The position numbers were made by a program, and so were the translations under genes. Source: Acetoanaerobium pronyense (lineage in GTDB: Bacteria; Bacillota; Clostridia; Peptostreptococcales; Filifactoraceae). From it: 64,000 bases of DNA. Position 1 is the first letter of the stretch. Every line of letters begins with the position of its first letter. Under the pieces are notes generated by a model that worked only from the letters and a program-made list of their open reading frames with translations, searched no databases and was not told where the DNA came from. Location of the stretch: NCBI RefSeq assembly GCF_017874355.1, contig NZ_JAGGLI010000011.1, positions 21,007 to 85,006 on the forward strand, written 5' to 3'. This document shows positions 14,448-22,681 of this stretch, one piece after another.

Positions 14448-15011
14448 TCAGCTATTTAAGAGCTTTTCCTTCAATTTTCGCTTATTTTCAATGATTTTTG
14501 CCTCTTCTAGCCTCTTTTTTAGCTCATTTTCAAGCTTTTGGGCTAAAATATCAGGGTTGAACTCAGGGAAGACGAGTAACCACTGCTCTAGGTTAAATAT
14601 ATCAGTGTGTAGAGAAGATTTAAGGCTTATTAGATGACTATGAGACCCCATTGCTAAACTTTCAATCTCTTTTACTGAATCATTAACGGCTTTCAGATCA
14701 TCCAATACTCCAGTTAATCGCCTATACATTTCCTCATATCTCTTAGCTTTTAATATCTGAGCCTCTAGCATTTCTACTAGGTCAGGCACATATCCATGCT
14801 CCTTAATGAAGTCTTCAAGCTCTCTTTCCTTAGCTGCTAACCTATCTCTTAACTCCACAACAACACTTTGTATAGTTTCATCCAGTGGCTCACCGTTTGC
14901 CTTTGCCTCATTAAGTATTTTCATATTATCCATTATCTTACTGCTTATATCCTCTATCTCACTATTAAGGCTCTTCCTCTTATCTATAATCTCTTGTGTA
15001 GTTAGTTCCAT
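14448..15011 (-). CDS. coiled-coil protein of unknown function, 187 aa
   Basis: Starts at the ATG behind AAAGGAGTGTGTGAT. The sequence is highly charged and helical: heptad-like stretches cover residues ~5-70 and 155-187 (QKLENELKKRLEEAKIIENKRKLKEKLL). It is the last gene of the leftward block with the ClpP-like protease. A scaffold- or head-associated role would fit such a neighbour, but nothing in the sequence proves it. Confidence 0.6.
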   Translation of the reverse strand: MELTTQEIIDKRKSLNSEIEDISSKIMDNMKILNEAKANGEPLDETIQSVVVELRDRLAAKERELEDFIKEHGYVPDLVEMLEAQILKAKRYEEMYRRLTGVLDDLKAVNDSVKEIESLAMGSHSHLISLKSSLHTDIFNLEQWLLVFPEFNPDILAQKLENELKKRLEEAKIIENKRKLKEKLLNS

Positions 15012-15078
15012 ATCACACACTCCTTTACATGGTTTATAGTTTGTTGTCTCCTAAATATTCAGGGACCCTTTAGACGAT

Positions 15079-15094
15079 GGCGAAATATTTCCCC
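15079..15094. repeat. GAAATATTTC palindrome
   Basis: The palindrome GAAATATTTC, flanked by GGC and CCCC, sits just downstream of the ClpP-like gene. It resembles the cluster at 16120-16220. Confidence 0.4.
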
Positions 15095-15095
15095 T

Positions 15096-15830
15096 TCATC
15101 TGGTGAATAGCTTTTTATTTTTATTGCAGCTCTTACTGAAATTATTCAATATGTTATTAGCTCCTGAACTATTGCTATACTTCTGCATTAGCTTAGCTAC
15201 TACTTTACTTTCAGAGCTATTCATTGTGGCCACATCATAACTATTGTCTATCTCATCAGTACAACTGTTTGATGTTATTATCTGGTCACAGAATCCTAAG
15301 TCTTTGGCCTCTTCTGCGGTTAACCATGTTTCACTTTCTATTAAGTTAATCAGCTCTTCGTCCGTCCCTTTGAATCTCTCTTTGTAGTTTTCTTTTAAGC
15401 TCTTATCCATCTGCTTTAAGTCATTACTCATCTTCTCATGGTCCTTAGCGTTACCGAATGTAAAGGTACTAGCGGAATGAATCATAAGCATTGAATTAGA
15501 ATACATTTTAATCTCATCCCCTGCCATGGCTATGATACTGCCACCGCTACCTGCTAATGAGTCTATTATCATTTCAATTCTTGCACTATGTGATTTCAAT
15601 AAATTACTTATGGCTATGGATGAGAATAAACATCCACCACCGCTGTTTATGTGTACTCTTATAGCTTTGGTGTCTATGTTATTCAGCTTTTCCCTAACAT
15701 CCTTTACAGTTATCGTTTCACTATCCCCATCAAATACTGGATCTCCTATTCTCCCGTGGAGATACATTTCCGTAATATCATTGTTGCTCTCATTCCTAAA
15801 CACTTTAAATTGTGTCTTTAAATGCTTCAT
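15096..15830 (-). CDS. ClpP-like prohead-type protease
   Basis: Encodes 244 residues from the ATG at 15830; a TTG three codons upstream sits inside the ribosome site. It has the ClpP/crotonase fold seen in phage head-maturation proteases: IRVHINSGGG at ~60, the oxyanion/serine segment DSLAGSGGSIIAMAGD (Ser95), then catalytic His118 in SMLMIHSAS and a downstream TWLTAEEAKDLGFCD helix. In phages such proteases cut scaffold and capsid precursors next to portal and capsid genes. Here no portal or capsid gene is nearby. It could be a capsid-remodelling factor of a satellite, a leftover of a lost phage, or a protease with another task. Confidence 0.75.
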   Translation of the reverse strand: MKHLKTQFKVFRNESNNDITEMYLHGRIGDPVFDGDSETITVKDVREKLNNIDTKAIRVHINSGGGCLFSSIAISNLLKSHSARIEMIIDSLAGSGGSIIAMAGDEIKMYSNSMLMIHSASTFTFGNAKDHEKMSNDLKQMDKSLKENYKERFKGTDEELINLIESETWLTAEEAKDLGFCDQIITSNSCTDEIDNSYDVATMNSSESKVVAKLMQKYSNSSGANNILNNFSKSCNKNKKLFTR

Positions 15831-16008
15831 GTACTTCAACCCCCTGTGTTTTTATTTGATTCTTTAACGCGTCCCTGGTGAAGCTGCTTATAGTTACACT
15901 TGAGGTTTTATTACTCTTGTTTAAAGCCACAATGGTTTTACCTAAGCTTTCTATTAGCTCTTTGGGTAGCCTAACCGTTACCCTATAATCTAACCCCACA
16001 TAACTCAC
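15805..16008 (-). CDS. ribbon-helix-helix DNA-binding protein, 67 aa
   Basis: DYRVTVRLPKELIESLGKTI begins with the beta-strand and first helix of a MetJ/Arc-type protein, followed by VTISSFTRDALKNQI as the second helix. It overlaps the ClpP-like gene start by 26 nt, so the two are probably coupled. A local regulator role, perhaps acting on the palindromes just upstream (16120-16220), is inferred. Confidence 0.6.
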   Translation of the reverse strand: MSYVGLDYRVTVRLPKELIESLGKTIVALNKSNKTSSVTISSFTRDALKNQIKTQGVEVHEAFKDTI

Positions 16009-16119
16009 CCACTAGATTTAAAAACCTTATCTTTGTAATACAAAAATTATAATATACCTTCACATGTCATTTAGTGTCTTGTTTGATGAACTGAGTTCAC
16101 TCCTGAATATCTATGACTA

Positions 16120-16220
16120 GGAAATATTCCCGACTCCCCTTTAAATCAACGGGCAAAATATATTGCTGGTTCAATACATGGGCAAAATATTCTGCTTATG
16201 TAACCGCGGAAAATTTTCCC
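16120..16220. repeat. cluster of AT-centred palindromes, possible origin or operator
   Basis: Four related sites lie within 100 bp: GGAAATATTCC (16120-16130), GGGCAAAATATATTGC (16151-16166), GGGCAAAATATTCTGC (16180-16195) and GGAAAATTTTCC (16207-16218). They lie upstream of the ribbon-helix-helix gene and downstream of the primase. Island origins commonly lie beside the primase gene and contain iterons, so this is an origin candidate; an operator for the RHH protein is equally possible. Confidence 0.4.
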
Positions 16221-16288
16221 TTCGTTGTGGCCTTATTTCAACTATTCCCTTCCTTAATCACAAAATACTTATCCAACAGGGGCACATA

Positions 16289-16543
16289 TTATTCATTGTG
16301 CATAGTTGAGCTTAATTTCATTCTTATCTGGATTAACTCTACCGCCACAGCATTTAACTCTTTCTGTGCCTCTAACAGACCAGAAAAAGCAGCTTCAAAT
16401 TCATCAGACAAAGGGTCTACCCTAGGGAAGAGGCCTCTATAACTTTCACACAAGTGTACAAAATAAAGTTTTCTTTCTTCTAATTTTTTTTCTCTTTCCT
16501 TTAAACTTTCTACAGAAGTATCTTTCAATTCTATTCTTTTCAT
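16289..16543 (-). CDS. helical protein of unknown function, 84 aa
   Basis: A charged, helical protein (ESLKEREKKLEERKLYFVHL, then EFEAAFSGLLEAQKELNAVAVELIQIRMKL). It starts 26 nt left of the 127-bp repeat with AGGGGTGAAAAAAA upstream. It is co-directional with the primase beyond the repeat. No family recognised. Confidence 0.5.
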   Translation of the reverse strand: MKRIELKDTSVESLKEREKKLEERKLYFVHLCESYRGLFPRVDPLSDEFEAAFSGLLEAQKELNAVAVELIQIRMKLSSTMHNE

Positions 16544-16568
16544 TTTTTTTCACCCCTTAGTTAATTTC

Positions 16569-16695
16569 TTTGTGCAAAATGTTACTTTGTTATGTGTCCT
16601 TTTTATATATGCTCTATATTAAAACTTTACATATACTTTTCACATTTTGCACAAATCCTTATTTTTCAATACTTATAGACTTTAAGTTTTTTAAT
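16569..16695. repeat. 127-bp direct repeat, left copy (island boundary)
   Basis: Identical over 127 bp to 22555-22681. It contains a 14-bp inverted pair, TTTGTGCAAAATGT and ACATTTTGCACAAA, about 60 bp apart; a further CACATTTTGC lies just outside at 16696. The two copies bracket the primase-to-integrase unit of about 6.1 kb. Most likely the ends of an integrated element. Confidence 0.85.
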
Positions 16696-16704
16696 CACAT
16701 TTTG

Positions 16705-18897
16705 CTATTTTATGAAATCATCTGAATCTATTGTATAGTTCTTAACCACATTCTTTATTGTTTTTCCGTTAACTGTCCCTATTGGTGCCAGTATGCCTTT
16801 ACTTCGGAGTTCTGCAAAAAAATTCGTTTTATTTTCCGCCCCGTAACCATTTTCATAGCACCAAAATTGATATTTCTTATAAACTTCTTTAGCTGCAGTG
16901 TTTTTATCTTTTTCGTAAATCAAACATTCTGCTATAAAATTTCCAGTTTTGTCAGATTCCTTCCTATATTCTTCAGTAGCAACTAATACACTTTTGGGCG
17001 GGAAAATTCCTTCTTTTTTATACTTTTTCAACCCATCTACGCACCAATTTAATATTCCAGCTACATTTTCTGATTTTCTTAATCTCATTTTTAAATTTCT
17101 GTCCTGTTCATGAGGTTCAAAGTGCCTATCAAAAGTAATTATGTTTATTCTCCCACTTGAAAAAACTGTTTCATCTGCTATTACTGGCAAATAATTAGTC
17201 CCAATCAATAACTTAAACTCCGGTTTGAATTCAAATTCAGATTTGTGTAAAAATCTGGCTGTAATAGTGTCTGAAGCGATGAGACTTTTAAACAAAGCTG
17301 TATCAAAAATCATTCTTTTAGGGGGTTCAGGCATTTGAACCATTCTACACCCTTTTAGTCTAGCTATATCACCTGATGCCTGCCTAGAATCTGGGTTTTT
17401 TTTCTTCGCTAAAGTTTCAGGTTGTATCGTCATTGAGTATCCTTCGGAACCTCCTAAAACATATGATATAGTCTCCAATAAAGTAGATTTTCCATTTCTA
17501 GTTTTTGGCCCATAGAGAATGTATGCTGTCTCATTGCTTGTGTCTCCAGTTAGACATAACCCTAAGATTTTTTGAAGATATAAAATTTTTTCTCTATCTG
17601 ATAAGAGTATTTCATCGACAAATTTTTCAAATTCTAAACTTCTAATCCCAGGTCTATATTCTGCATTTGTTATTTTACTTAGTAAATCATCTGGAGAATG
17701 CTCATTAAACTCAAATGTCTCAAGATTTAATGTTCCATTTTGACAATTCAATAGATATGGATTTTTATTGAAATCTTCTGCTTTCATAAAATACCTATCT
17801 TTTGCATCCTCTATCATTGATTTCCTGTATCTTATCTGCCCAAGTTTCAATATATGCTTTAGGTATATTTCTTTTATTTGATCATCGGTTATGTTTGCAG
17901 CATATATGATAAGTGCATCATATAGAGTTTTTGCCAGCTGTGACACTACCATACTCCCTTTATCTTCTTTCCATATCTTGCCATCGTATATATACCATTC
18001 CTTGTCAGTAGAATTATATCTCGCTACGTCTTTGTATACATCCGCAAACAACTCTCCGTTACCTTTATCATTAAAACTATATCTTTCATAAGGTCTTAAA
18101 TCTTTAAACTTTTCTAATAATGTGTTGGAAATTTCTTTCATCCCTCTAAATGGAGATCCCTTTTCATATTTCAAAGCCTGATTAACTATTACATCAATTT
18201 CTCTATCCGACAAAGATACTTCGCATTTCTCATCATTGGCAATTTTCACTTTTTCTATAATAGCTTCATCAGAAAATCCTTTTGCTTGAAGACTACAGGC
18301 ATATCTGTAAAGAGTATCGTTCCTGGCCCCCACATCTATATGTTCACTCAGTTCAAATTTAGAACCTACATTTTTCTTATTTAAAAAAGCTATGACTTTT
18401 TCATCTGCTTGGGCAATATCGCACTCATTAATCCATTCGTATGGAGCACCATTAATATCACTCCCAGGAGCTACTACATAGCCACCATCGCCTCTTACAT
18501 CTACCCCCTCATATATATTAGCTCTATTTCGTATTTCTTCAGATATCCTATAATATAAGTGTAGGCCTCCACCCGCTGTCTTTGATGCTCTCGTTTCCGG
18601 TAGAGTCCCGTTTATATTCTCCCATTTCTCTAAGCTCTTAGCCCCATCTTTTCCGTTCTTAATATCTAAGTCTAATACTATTAAGCCTTCTCCTGTAAGT
18701 ATTCCTATATTCAGATCTTTAGATTCGAACCATTCTTTTATTTTTGAATGCTCCCCTGTAGCTAATTTTTGCCAGTTTGAAATAGCTGGTTGTTTATCAT
18801 TTTTTCTTAACGGAAATACTTTAAACCCTTCTTCAGCAAGAAATAAAGCACTATTAAGTTTTTCATCTCTCTGAATTTTTTCATTAATTAATCCCAT
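16705..18897 (-). CDS. island primase-polymerase / D5-like helicase
   Basis: About 730 residues; the ATG at 18897 has AGGTG at proper spacing. The N-terminal ~170 residues are a bifunctional primase/polymerase domain: FPLRKNDKQP, the acidic VLDLDIKNGKDG and GGGLHLYYR ... GVDVRGDGGYVVAPGS. A primase C-terminal-like region follows. The C-terminal half is a D5-type SF3 helicase with Walker A GPKTRNGKSTLLE and a later IGTNYLPVI sensor-like stretch. Such enzymes replicate satellites and plasmids from their own origin. Gene position at the far end from the integrase matches phage-inducible chromosomal islands. Confidence 0.88.
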   Translation of the reverse strand: MGLINEKIQRDEKLNSALFLAEEGFKVFPLRKNDKQPAISNWQKLATGEHSKIKEWFESKDLNIGILTGEGLIVLDLDIKNGKDGAKSLEKWENINGTLPETRASKTAGGGLHLYYRISEEIRNRANIYEGVDVRGDGGYVVAPGSDINGAPYEWINECDIAQADEKVIAFLNKKNVGSKFELSEHIDVGARNDTLYRYACSLQAKGFSDEAIIEKVKIANDEKCEVSLSDREIDVIVNQALKYEKGSPFRGMKEISNTLLEKFKDLRPYERYSFNDKGNGELFADVYKDVARYNSTDKEWYIYDGKIWKEDKGSMVVSQLAKTLYDALIIYAANITDDQIKEIYLKHILKLGQIRYRKSMIEDAKDRYFMKAEDFNKNPYLLNCQNGTLNLETFEFNEHSPDDLLSKITNAEYRPGIRSLEFEKFVDEILLSDREKILYLQKILGLCLTGDTSNETAYILYGPKTRNGKSTLLETISYVLGGSEGYSMTIQPETLAKKKNPDSRQASGDIARLKGCRMVQMPEPPKRMIFDTALFKSLIASDTITARFLHKSEFEFKPEFKLLIGTNYLPVIADETVFSSGRINIITFDRHFEPHEQDRNLKMRLRKSENVAGILNWCVDGLKKYKKEGIFPPKSVLVATEEYRKESDKTGNFIAECLIYEKDKNTAAKEVYKKYQFWCYENGYGAENKTNFFAELRSKGILAPIGTVNGKTIKNVVKNYTIDSDDFIK

Positions 18898-18976
18898 ATC
18901 CATCACCTAATTTCGGTCCCATATACCAGAAATTCTTTTTTCCTATCATTATTAGTTATCTCCTCAAATAATGTTT

Positions 18977-19162
18977 TTATAATTGTATGCCTTCTCTTAC
19001 TGCTTCATCCAAAAACTTTTCTAGTTCCAATCGATGGATTCGGTTGTATCTCCCCACCTTAACTGCCTTAATATCCCCTTTTTTTATTAGTTCATAAATT
19101 CTATTTTGTCCAATACCTGTATATTCAATAACTTCTTTTACTGTAAGTAAATATTTCTCCAT
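18977..19162 (-). CDS. excisionase-family helix-turn-helix protein
   Basis: A 61-residue MerR/Xis-type protein: LLTVKEVIEYTGIGQNRIYELIKKGDIKAVKVGRYNRIHRLELEKFL is the standard winged-helix form of Tn916-like excisionases. It lies just upstream of the primase in the leftward operon, where islands usually carry xis. It probably directs the integrase toward excision. Confidence 0.75.
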   Translation of the reverse strand: MEKYLLTVKEVIEYTGIGQNRIYELIKKGDIKAVKVGRYNRIHRLELEKFLDEAVREGIQL

Positions 19163-19242
19163 ACCTCATCACCTTTCTATATCAAACTCAAAGTATGAGC
19201 ATATTCAATATTAAGTCAAATTCAAAAACCTTAACTTAAGAC

Positions 19243-19533
19243 TTATTCTTCAAAAATTGAATTAATTTCTTCTTCTACTTTTAAGATATAATCATAACTA
19301 ATGCTTATAAAATCCATTATTTTTTTATGATCTAAAATCCAAAAGAATGATTTTTCACCTATTTCATTTGGTTTTGAAGGATTTGGAACCGTTGTTCCGT
19401 ACTTAAAGGCCTCTGCAGGATTAAGTCTTTCATCTGAGCTATAATCAATTAGCAATTCGCTTAGTAACAGCTTACTTTTCTCAATATCCATTGTTAATGA
19501 ACTTACTTTTTCCAATATATCGTTTTTATCCAC
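19243..19533 (-). CDS. hypothetical island protein, 96 aa
   Basis: Helical N-terminus (ILEKVSSLTMDIEKSKLLLSELLIDY) and acidic C-terminus. It lies between two DNA-binding genes of the leftward island operon. AGGGG ribosome site. No family recognised. Confidence 0.5.
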   Translation of the reverse strand: MDKNDILEKVSSLTMDIEKSKLLLSELLIDYSSDERLNPAEAFKYGTTVPNPSKPNEIGEKSFFWILDHKKIMDFISISYDYILKVEEEINSIFEE

Positions 19534-19640
19534 TTTTATATTCCCCTTTACTTTCGTATTAGTTTACTCATTTTAAAATTTTTTTTTAAATATTGAAAAT
19601 TATAGTATTAAAAATTCAAGACTCTTTTATAGTCAGTTTT

Positions 19641-19829
19641 TTATTCCCCTTCTATATATTCTTTTAATTTTTTAGGGTTGATATAATAGGTCCACCTGCT
19701 ACTCTTTTCAGGGTGGTGCTGAACTGCAAAACCAAAAGGCAATCTCTGGTGTCTTAATCCAGCTCTTAAAAACTCTGCTGGCATCCCTAATAATTTTGCA
19801 GCTTCCGGTACTGTAATCTTTTCTTTCAT
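19641..19829 (-). CDS. small HTH protein, 62 aa
   Basis: VPEAAKLLGMPAEFLRAGLRHQRLPFGFAV is a winged-helix/AlpA-like DNA-binding helix-turn-helix followed by a WTYYINPKKLKEYI wing. This type is common in the early regions of clostridial phages and islands and may act as a second excisionase or activator. AGAGGAGAG ribosome site. Confidence 0.65.
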   Translation of the reverse strand: MKEKITVPEAAKLLGMPAEFLRAGLRHQRLPFGFAVQHHPEKSSRWTYYINPKKLKEYIEGE

Positions 19830-19911
19830 CTGCTAATCTCTCCTCTCAAATAACTATTTTTTTCTAAATAAAGATTTTTTATTAGATATAAATATAAACT
19901 TTTAAGCTTCC

Positions 19912-20094
19912 CTATTGGAGAAACTTGATTATCTTCTTATTTTCATAGTCAAATACCACACCTCTGTTAAATCCCATTCCATTTTTAATCCAGTGGTAAT
20001 ATTCCTCATCAGATTCGAAGTTTATGATTATTCTCTTTTCTCCACTCATAATTTCTATTCGACTTTTGTTATAGTTCCACACATCACCTATCAT
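19912..20094 (-). CDS. switch-region protein shared with the prophage, 60 aa
   Basis: Homologue of the prophage protein at 8868-9050, identical at 49 of 60 residues, with the same MIGDV start and the same NGMGFNRGVVFDYEN block. It lies downstream of the island Cro-like gene. The start has a GGAGG site. Function unknown; substitutions are mainly conservative, so the protein is probably under selection in both elements. Confidence 0.7.
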   Translation of the reverse strand: MIGDVWNYNKSRIEIMSGEKRIIINFESDEEYYHWIKNGMGFNRGVVFDYENKKIIKFLQ

Positions 20095-20230
20095 AATTGG
20101 TCCTCCATTTTTTATTTAAAGGTAGATAGATAGAATTTTAAAACATACTTGATTGTAAAGTTATATCCCATTAATCACTTTTGACACTTCGTATAAATGT
20201 TATTTTATTTCATGCAACAATCTTCACTTA

Positions 20231-20425
20231 TTATTTTTCAAAAAATATGTCATCTACTGAACTCTCTAGGGCTTCTGAAATTTTTTTCATAGTTTCATAA
20301 CTTGGGTTTATAATTCCTCTTTCAAAATCAGATATTGCTTGTGTACTTACCCCTATTTTTTTTGCCAGCTCCTTTTGACTCATTTCCTTTTTTATTCGTG
20401 CTATTTTCAAATTTTTTCTTTTCAT
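20231..20425 (-). CDS. Cro-like HTH regulator of the island, 64 aa
   Basis: A minimal XRE protein: KEMSQKELAKKIGVSTQAISDFERGIINPSYETMKKISEAL covers the helix-turn-helix. It is divergent from the repressor at 20617 across ~190 bp and opens the leftward excision/replication operon, the position of str in staphylococcal islands. Confidence 0.8.
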   Translation of the reverse strand: MKRKNLKIARIKKEMSQKELAKKIGVSTQAISDFERGIINPSYETMKKISEALESSVDDIFFEK

Positions 20426-20616
20426 TTCCTATATCACCTCTCTTTTTAGATATATTTGTTTACTGTTTTATAAAAAAGCGTTATTTTTATTTATGGTTAA
20501 ACAATAACATATTCTTTTATTAATTTCAATACTTTTTATATCAAAAGTTGTGATTTTATTTTCGGTATGCTATAATTTAGTTATTAATATTTACTATTTC
20601 AAAAGGAGGGATCATC

Positions 20617-21309
20617 TTGTCGATAGGAGAAAACATCAAGAAGTATCGTAAATTAAGAAAAATGACCCAAAAAAAATTAGGAGAATGTATTGATAGAACT
20701 GAAATCACTATAAGGAACTATGAATCCGATAGAATAAAGCCTCCTTTGGACGTATTAAAAAAAATTTCTGAGGCTCTGGAGGTTCATGAAGAAAATCTTC
20801 TCTCTACAAACAACTCCGTTTTCGTGTATAAAAAGAGCTATGACTTAGATTTAATAAAAGATCTTACTTATGATATCTTTGCGGAAATATACAATCACTC
20901 AACTGCAAAAGATACTTTGAAATTTTCTGCTAACGAATTGATTAAACAAGACAAATATTATCTAGATACTCTAATGGATCTTTTTATTAAAACTACTTCG
21001 AGCACATTAGAAACTTTAAAAGAAAGAATTGAGCAAAATGATAATTCTATAATTAAAGAGTCAATTTGCATTAATGTAAATAGTGTGGATTTGTCGGGAG
21101 ATCCTCAAGTTAAAAAGGTTGATTTAACAAACAAACTTAATGATCCAGATTATATAAAAAATCGTATTGCGTATTATGAATGGCTATTGGATCATTCAGA
21201 AAAGAATTTCGATAACTATTTGGTATTGGAAAAATTATCAGAAGCAATAAAAGCTAAAGCTTCAGATATAGATGACGATGATGCAACATGGATTATATCT
21301 AAATTATAA
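20617..21309 (+). CDS. island repressor, Stl-like in position (XRE, no peptidase domain)
   Basis: A TTG start follows AAAGGAGGGATCATC. Residues 1-60 are an XRE helix-turn-helix (MTQKKLGECIDRTEITIRNYES). The remaining 170 residues lack the Ser-Lys S24 peptidase motifs present in the prophage repressor, so it is not expected to respond to RecA. Repressors of phage-inducible islands have this build and are relieved by a helper-phage protein instead. The gene is followed 37 nt later by the integrase, as in such islands. Confidence 0.75.
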   Translation: MSIGENIKKYRKLRKMTQKKLGECIDRTEITIRNYESDRIKPPLDVLKKISEALEVHEENLLSTNNSVFVYKKSYDLDLIKDLTYDIFAEIYNHSTAKDTLKFSANELIKQDKYYLDTLMDLFIKTTSSTLETLKERIEQNDNSIIKESICINVNSVDLSGDPQVKKVDLTNKLNDPDYIKNRIAYYEWLLDHSEKNFDNYLVLEKLSEAIKAKASDIDDDDATWIISKL

Positions 21310-21346
21310 TTAACACTTTCTCGGATAGTTTGTAGGAGGACTATTT

Positions 21347-22507
21347 ATGGCCAGGAAACCAATAACAAATAGTAAAATAAACGGAAACGAGTATTACAGA
21401 ACAAGGTTACTTATACGATATGACGCTAACGGGAAAAAAATCATGAAGAATTTCTATGGTTCTTCTAAGACTGAAGCTGAAAACAAAAAGAAAGAATATC
21501 TTCAGATGATAGAAAGTGGAATCAATCCAGATTTAGGATTAATAAGTTTAGAAAAAGCTCTTTACTCTTGGCTTTGGAATATAGAAAGATATTCCGGAAA
21601 TAAAACATCTACTTTCGAAAGATATGAAAGTGTTTTCAGAAACCATATTCAGGGTTCTACTATTGGTAGAATTTCTGTTTTAGATATAAATAAACTTTCA
21701 ATTCAGAAATTTTATAATGAGATATTAGATAGTAATAAATCTATAGAATCTATAAGAAAGGTTTTAAGTAAGTTTTTTCAATTTGCATTATCGGAAGGAT
21801 ATATAGTTAGAAATCCAATGCAGGGAATGAAGCTTCCTAAAAAACACGAAGATACTATCTCCGAAAAAAATACAGAAGTTACCACTTTTACCAAAGATGA
21901 ATTGAAAACTATTTTAGAATCTGTTGGAAATGTAAAAATTAGATATGTAATTATGTTTGCTGCTTTAACCGGAGCTAGAATTGGGGAAATATTGGCTTTG
22001 GAAAAGACCGATATTTCTAATGATTTCGTGAGAATTCAAAAATCTATTAGAAATGTTAGAGTATATATAGATCAAAATAATTATCATTATGAGATTAAAC
22101 TGACTAGACCTAAATCTGAAAGTTCTATTAGGGATGTCCCCATCCCTAATATACTTAAATCTGAACTGAAAAATCTAAGTATATTAACCAAAGAAGAAAA
22201 ACTAAAACTTGGCCCTGCGTATTTCGATAATAATTTACTTTTCCCATCTTCTACTGGGACATATTTGGATGTTAATAACGTACGAACTAGTTGGAAAAGA
22301 GCGTTAATAAGCGCCAACATCCCCTATAAAAAATTCCATACTTTAAGGCACACTTATGCCACCCAATTGATTAAAAACGGTGTGGATCTCCTTACTGTTT
22401 CTAGGTTGCTTGGCCATAGTTCTATCAAAACTACAGAGATTTATGCCCATACTTTAGAAGAAACTAAAATAGAGGCAGTACAGAGTTTAAATGACATGTT
22501 TGCCTAA
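21347..22507 (+). CDS. int: tyrosine integrase of the island
   Basis: A full-length 386-residue integrase. N-terminal residues 1-55 form an AP2-like arm-binding domain, followed by a SAM-like core-binding domain (~65-165). The catalytic residues are Arg211 (TGARIGEIL), His331-Arg334 (HTLRHTY), His357 (LGHSS) and Tyr366. An AGGAGGAC ribosome site precedes the ATG. It ends 47 bp before the right 127-bp repeat, the usual place for an integrase next to its attachment site. Confidence 0.92.
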   Translation: MARKPITNSKINGNEYYRTRLLIRYDANGKKIMKNFYGSSKTEAENKKKEYLQMIESGINPDLGLISLEKALYSWLWNIERYSGNKTSTFERYESVFRNHIQGSTIGRISVLDINKLSIQKFYNEILDSNKSIESIRKVLSKFFQFALSEGYIVRNPMQGMKLPKKHEDTISEKNTEVTTFTKDELKTILESVGNVKIRYVIMFAALTGARIGEILALEKTDISNDFVRIQKSIRNVRVYIDQNNYHYEIKLTRPKSESSIRDVPIPNILKSELKNLSILTKEEKLKLGPAYFDNNLLFPSSTGTYLDVNNVRTSWKRALISANIPYKKFHTLRHTYATQLIKNGVDLLTVSRLLGHSSIKTTEIYAHTLEETKIEAVQSLNDMFA

Positions 22508-22515
22508 AATAGTAA

Positions 22516-22550
22516 AGACCTCTTGCGATTATCTGCAAGAGGCTTTTTTT
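22516..22550 (+). terminator. integrase terminator
   Basis: CCTCTTGC-8 nt-GCAAGAGG stem followed by seven T, 9 nt after the integrase stop codon. Confidence 0.85.
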
Positions 22551-22554
22551 GCCT

Positions 22555-22681
22555 TTTGTGCAAAATGTTACTTTGTTATGTGTCCTTTTTATATATGCTC
22601 TATATTAAAACTTTACATATACTTTTCACATTTTGCACAAATCCTTATTTTTCAATACTTATAGACTTTAAGTTTTTTAAT
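22555..22681. repeat. 127-bp direct repeat, right copy (island boundary)
   Basis: Perfect copy of 16569-16695, starting 5 bp after the integrase terminator. Identity stops abruptly at both ends, at 22554/22555 and 22681/22682. Confidence 0.85.

Noticed and set aside
16113..16442. 109-codon plus-strand frame
   Set aside because: The second half is antisense to the 84-aa gene and the first half covers the palindrome cluster; no ribosome site.
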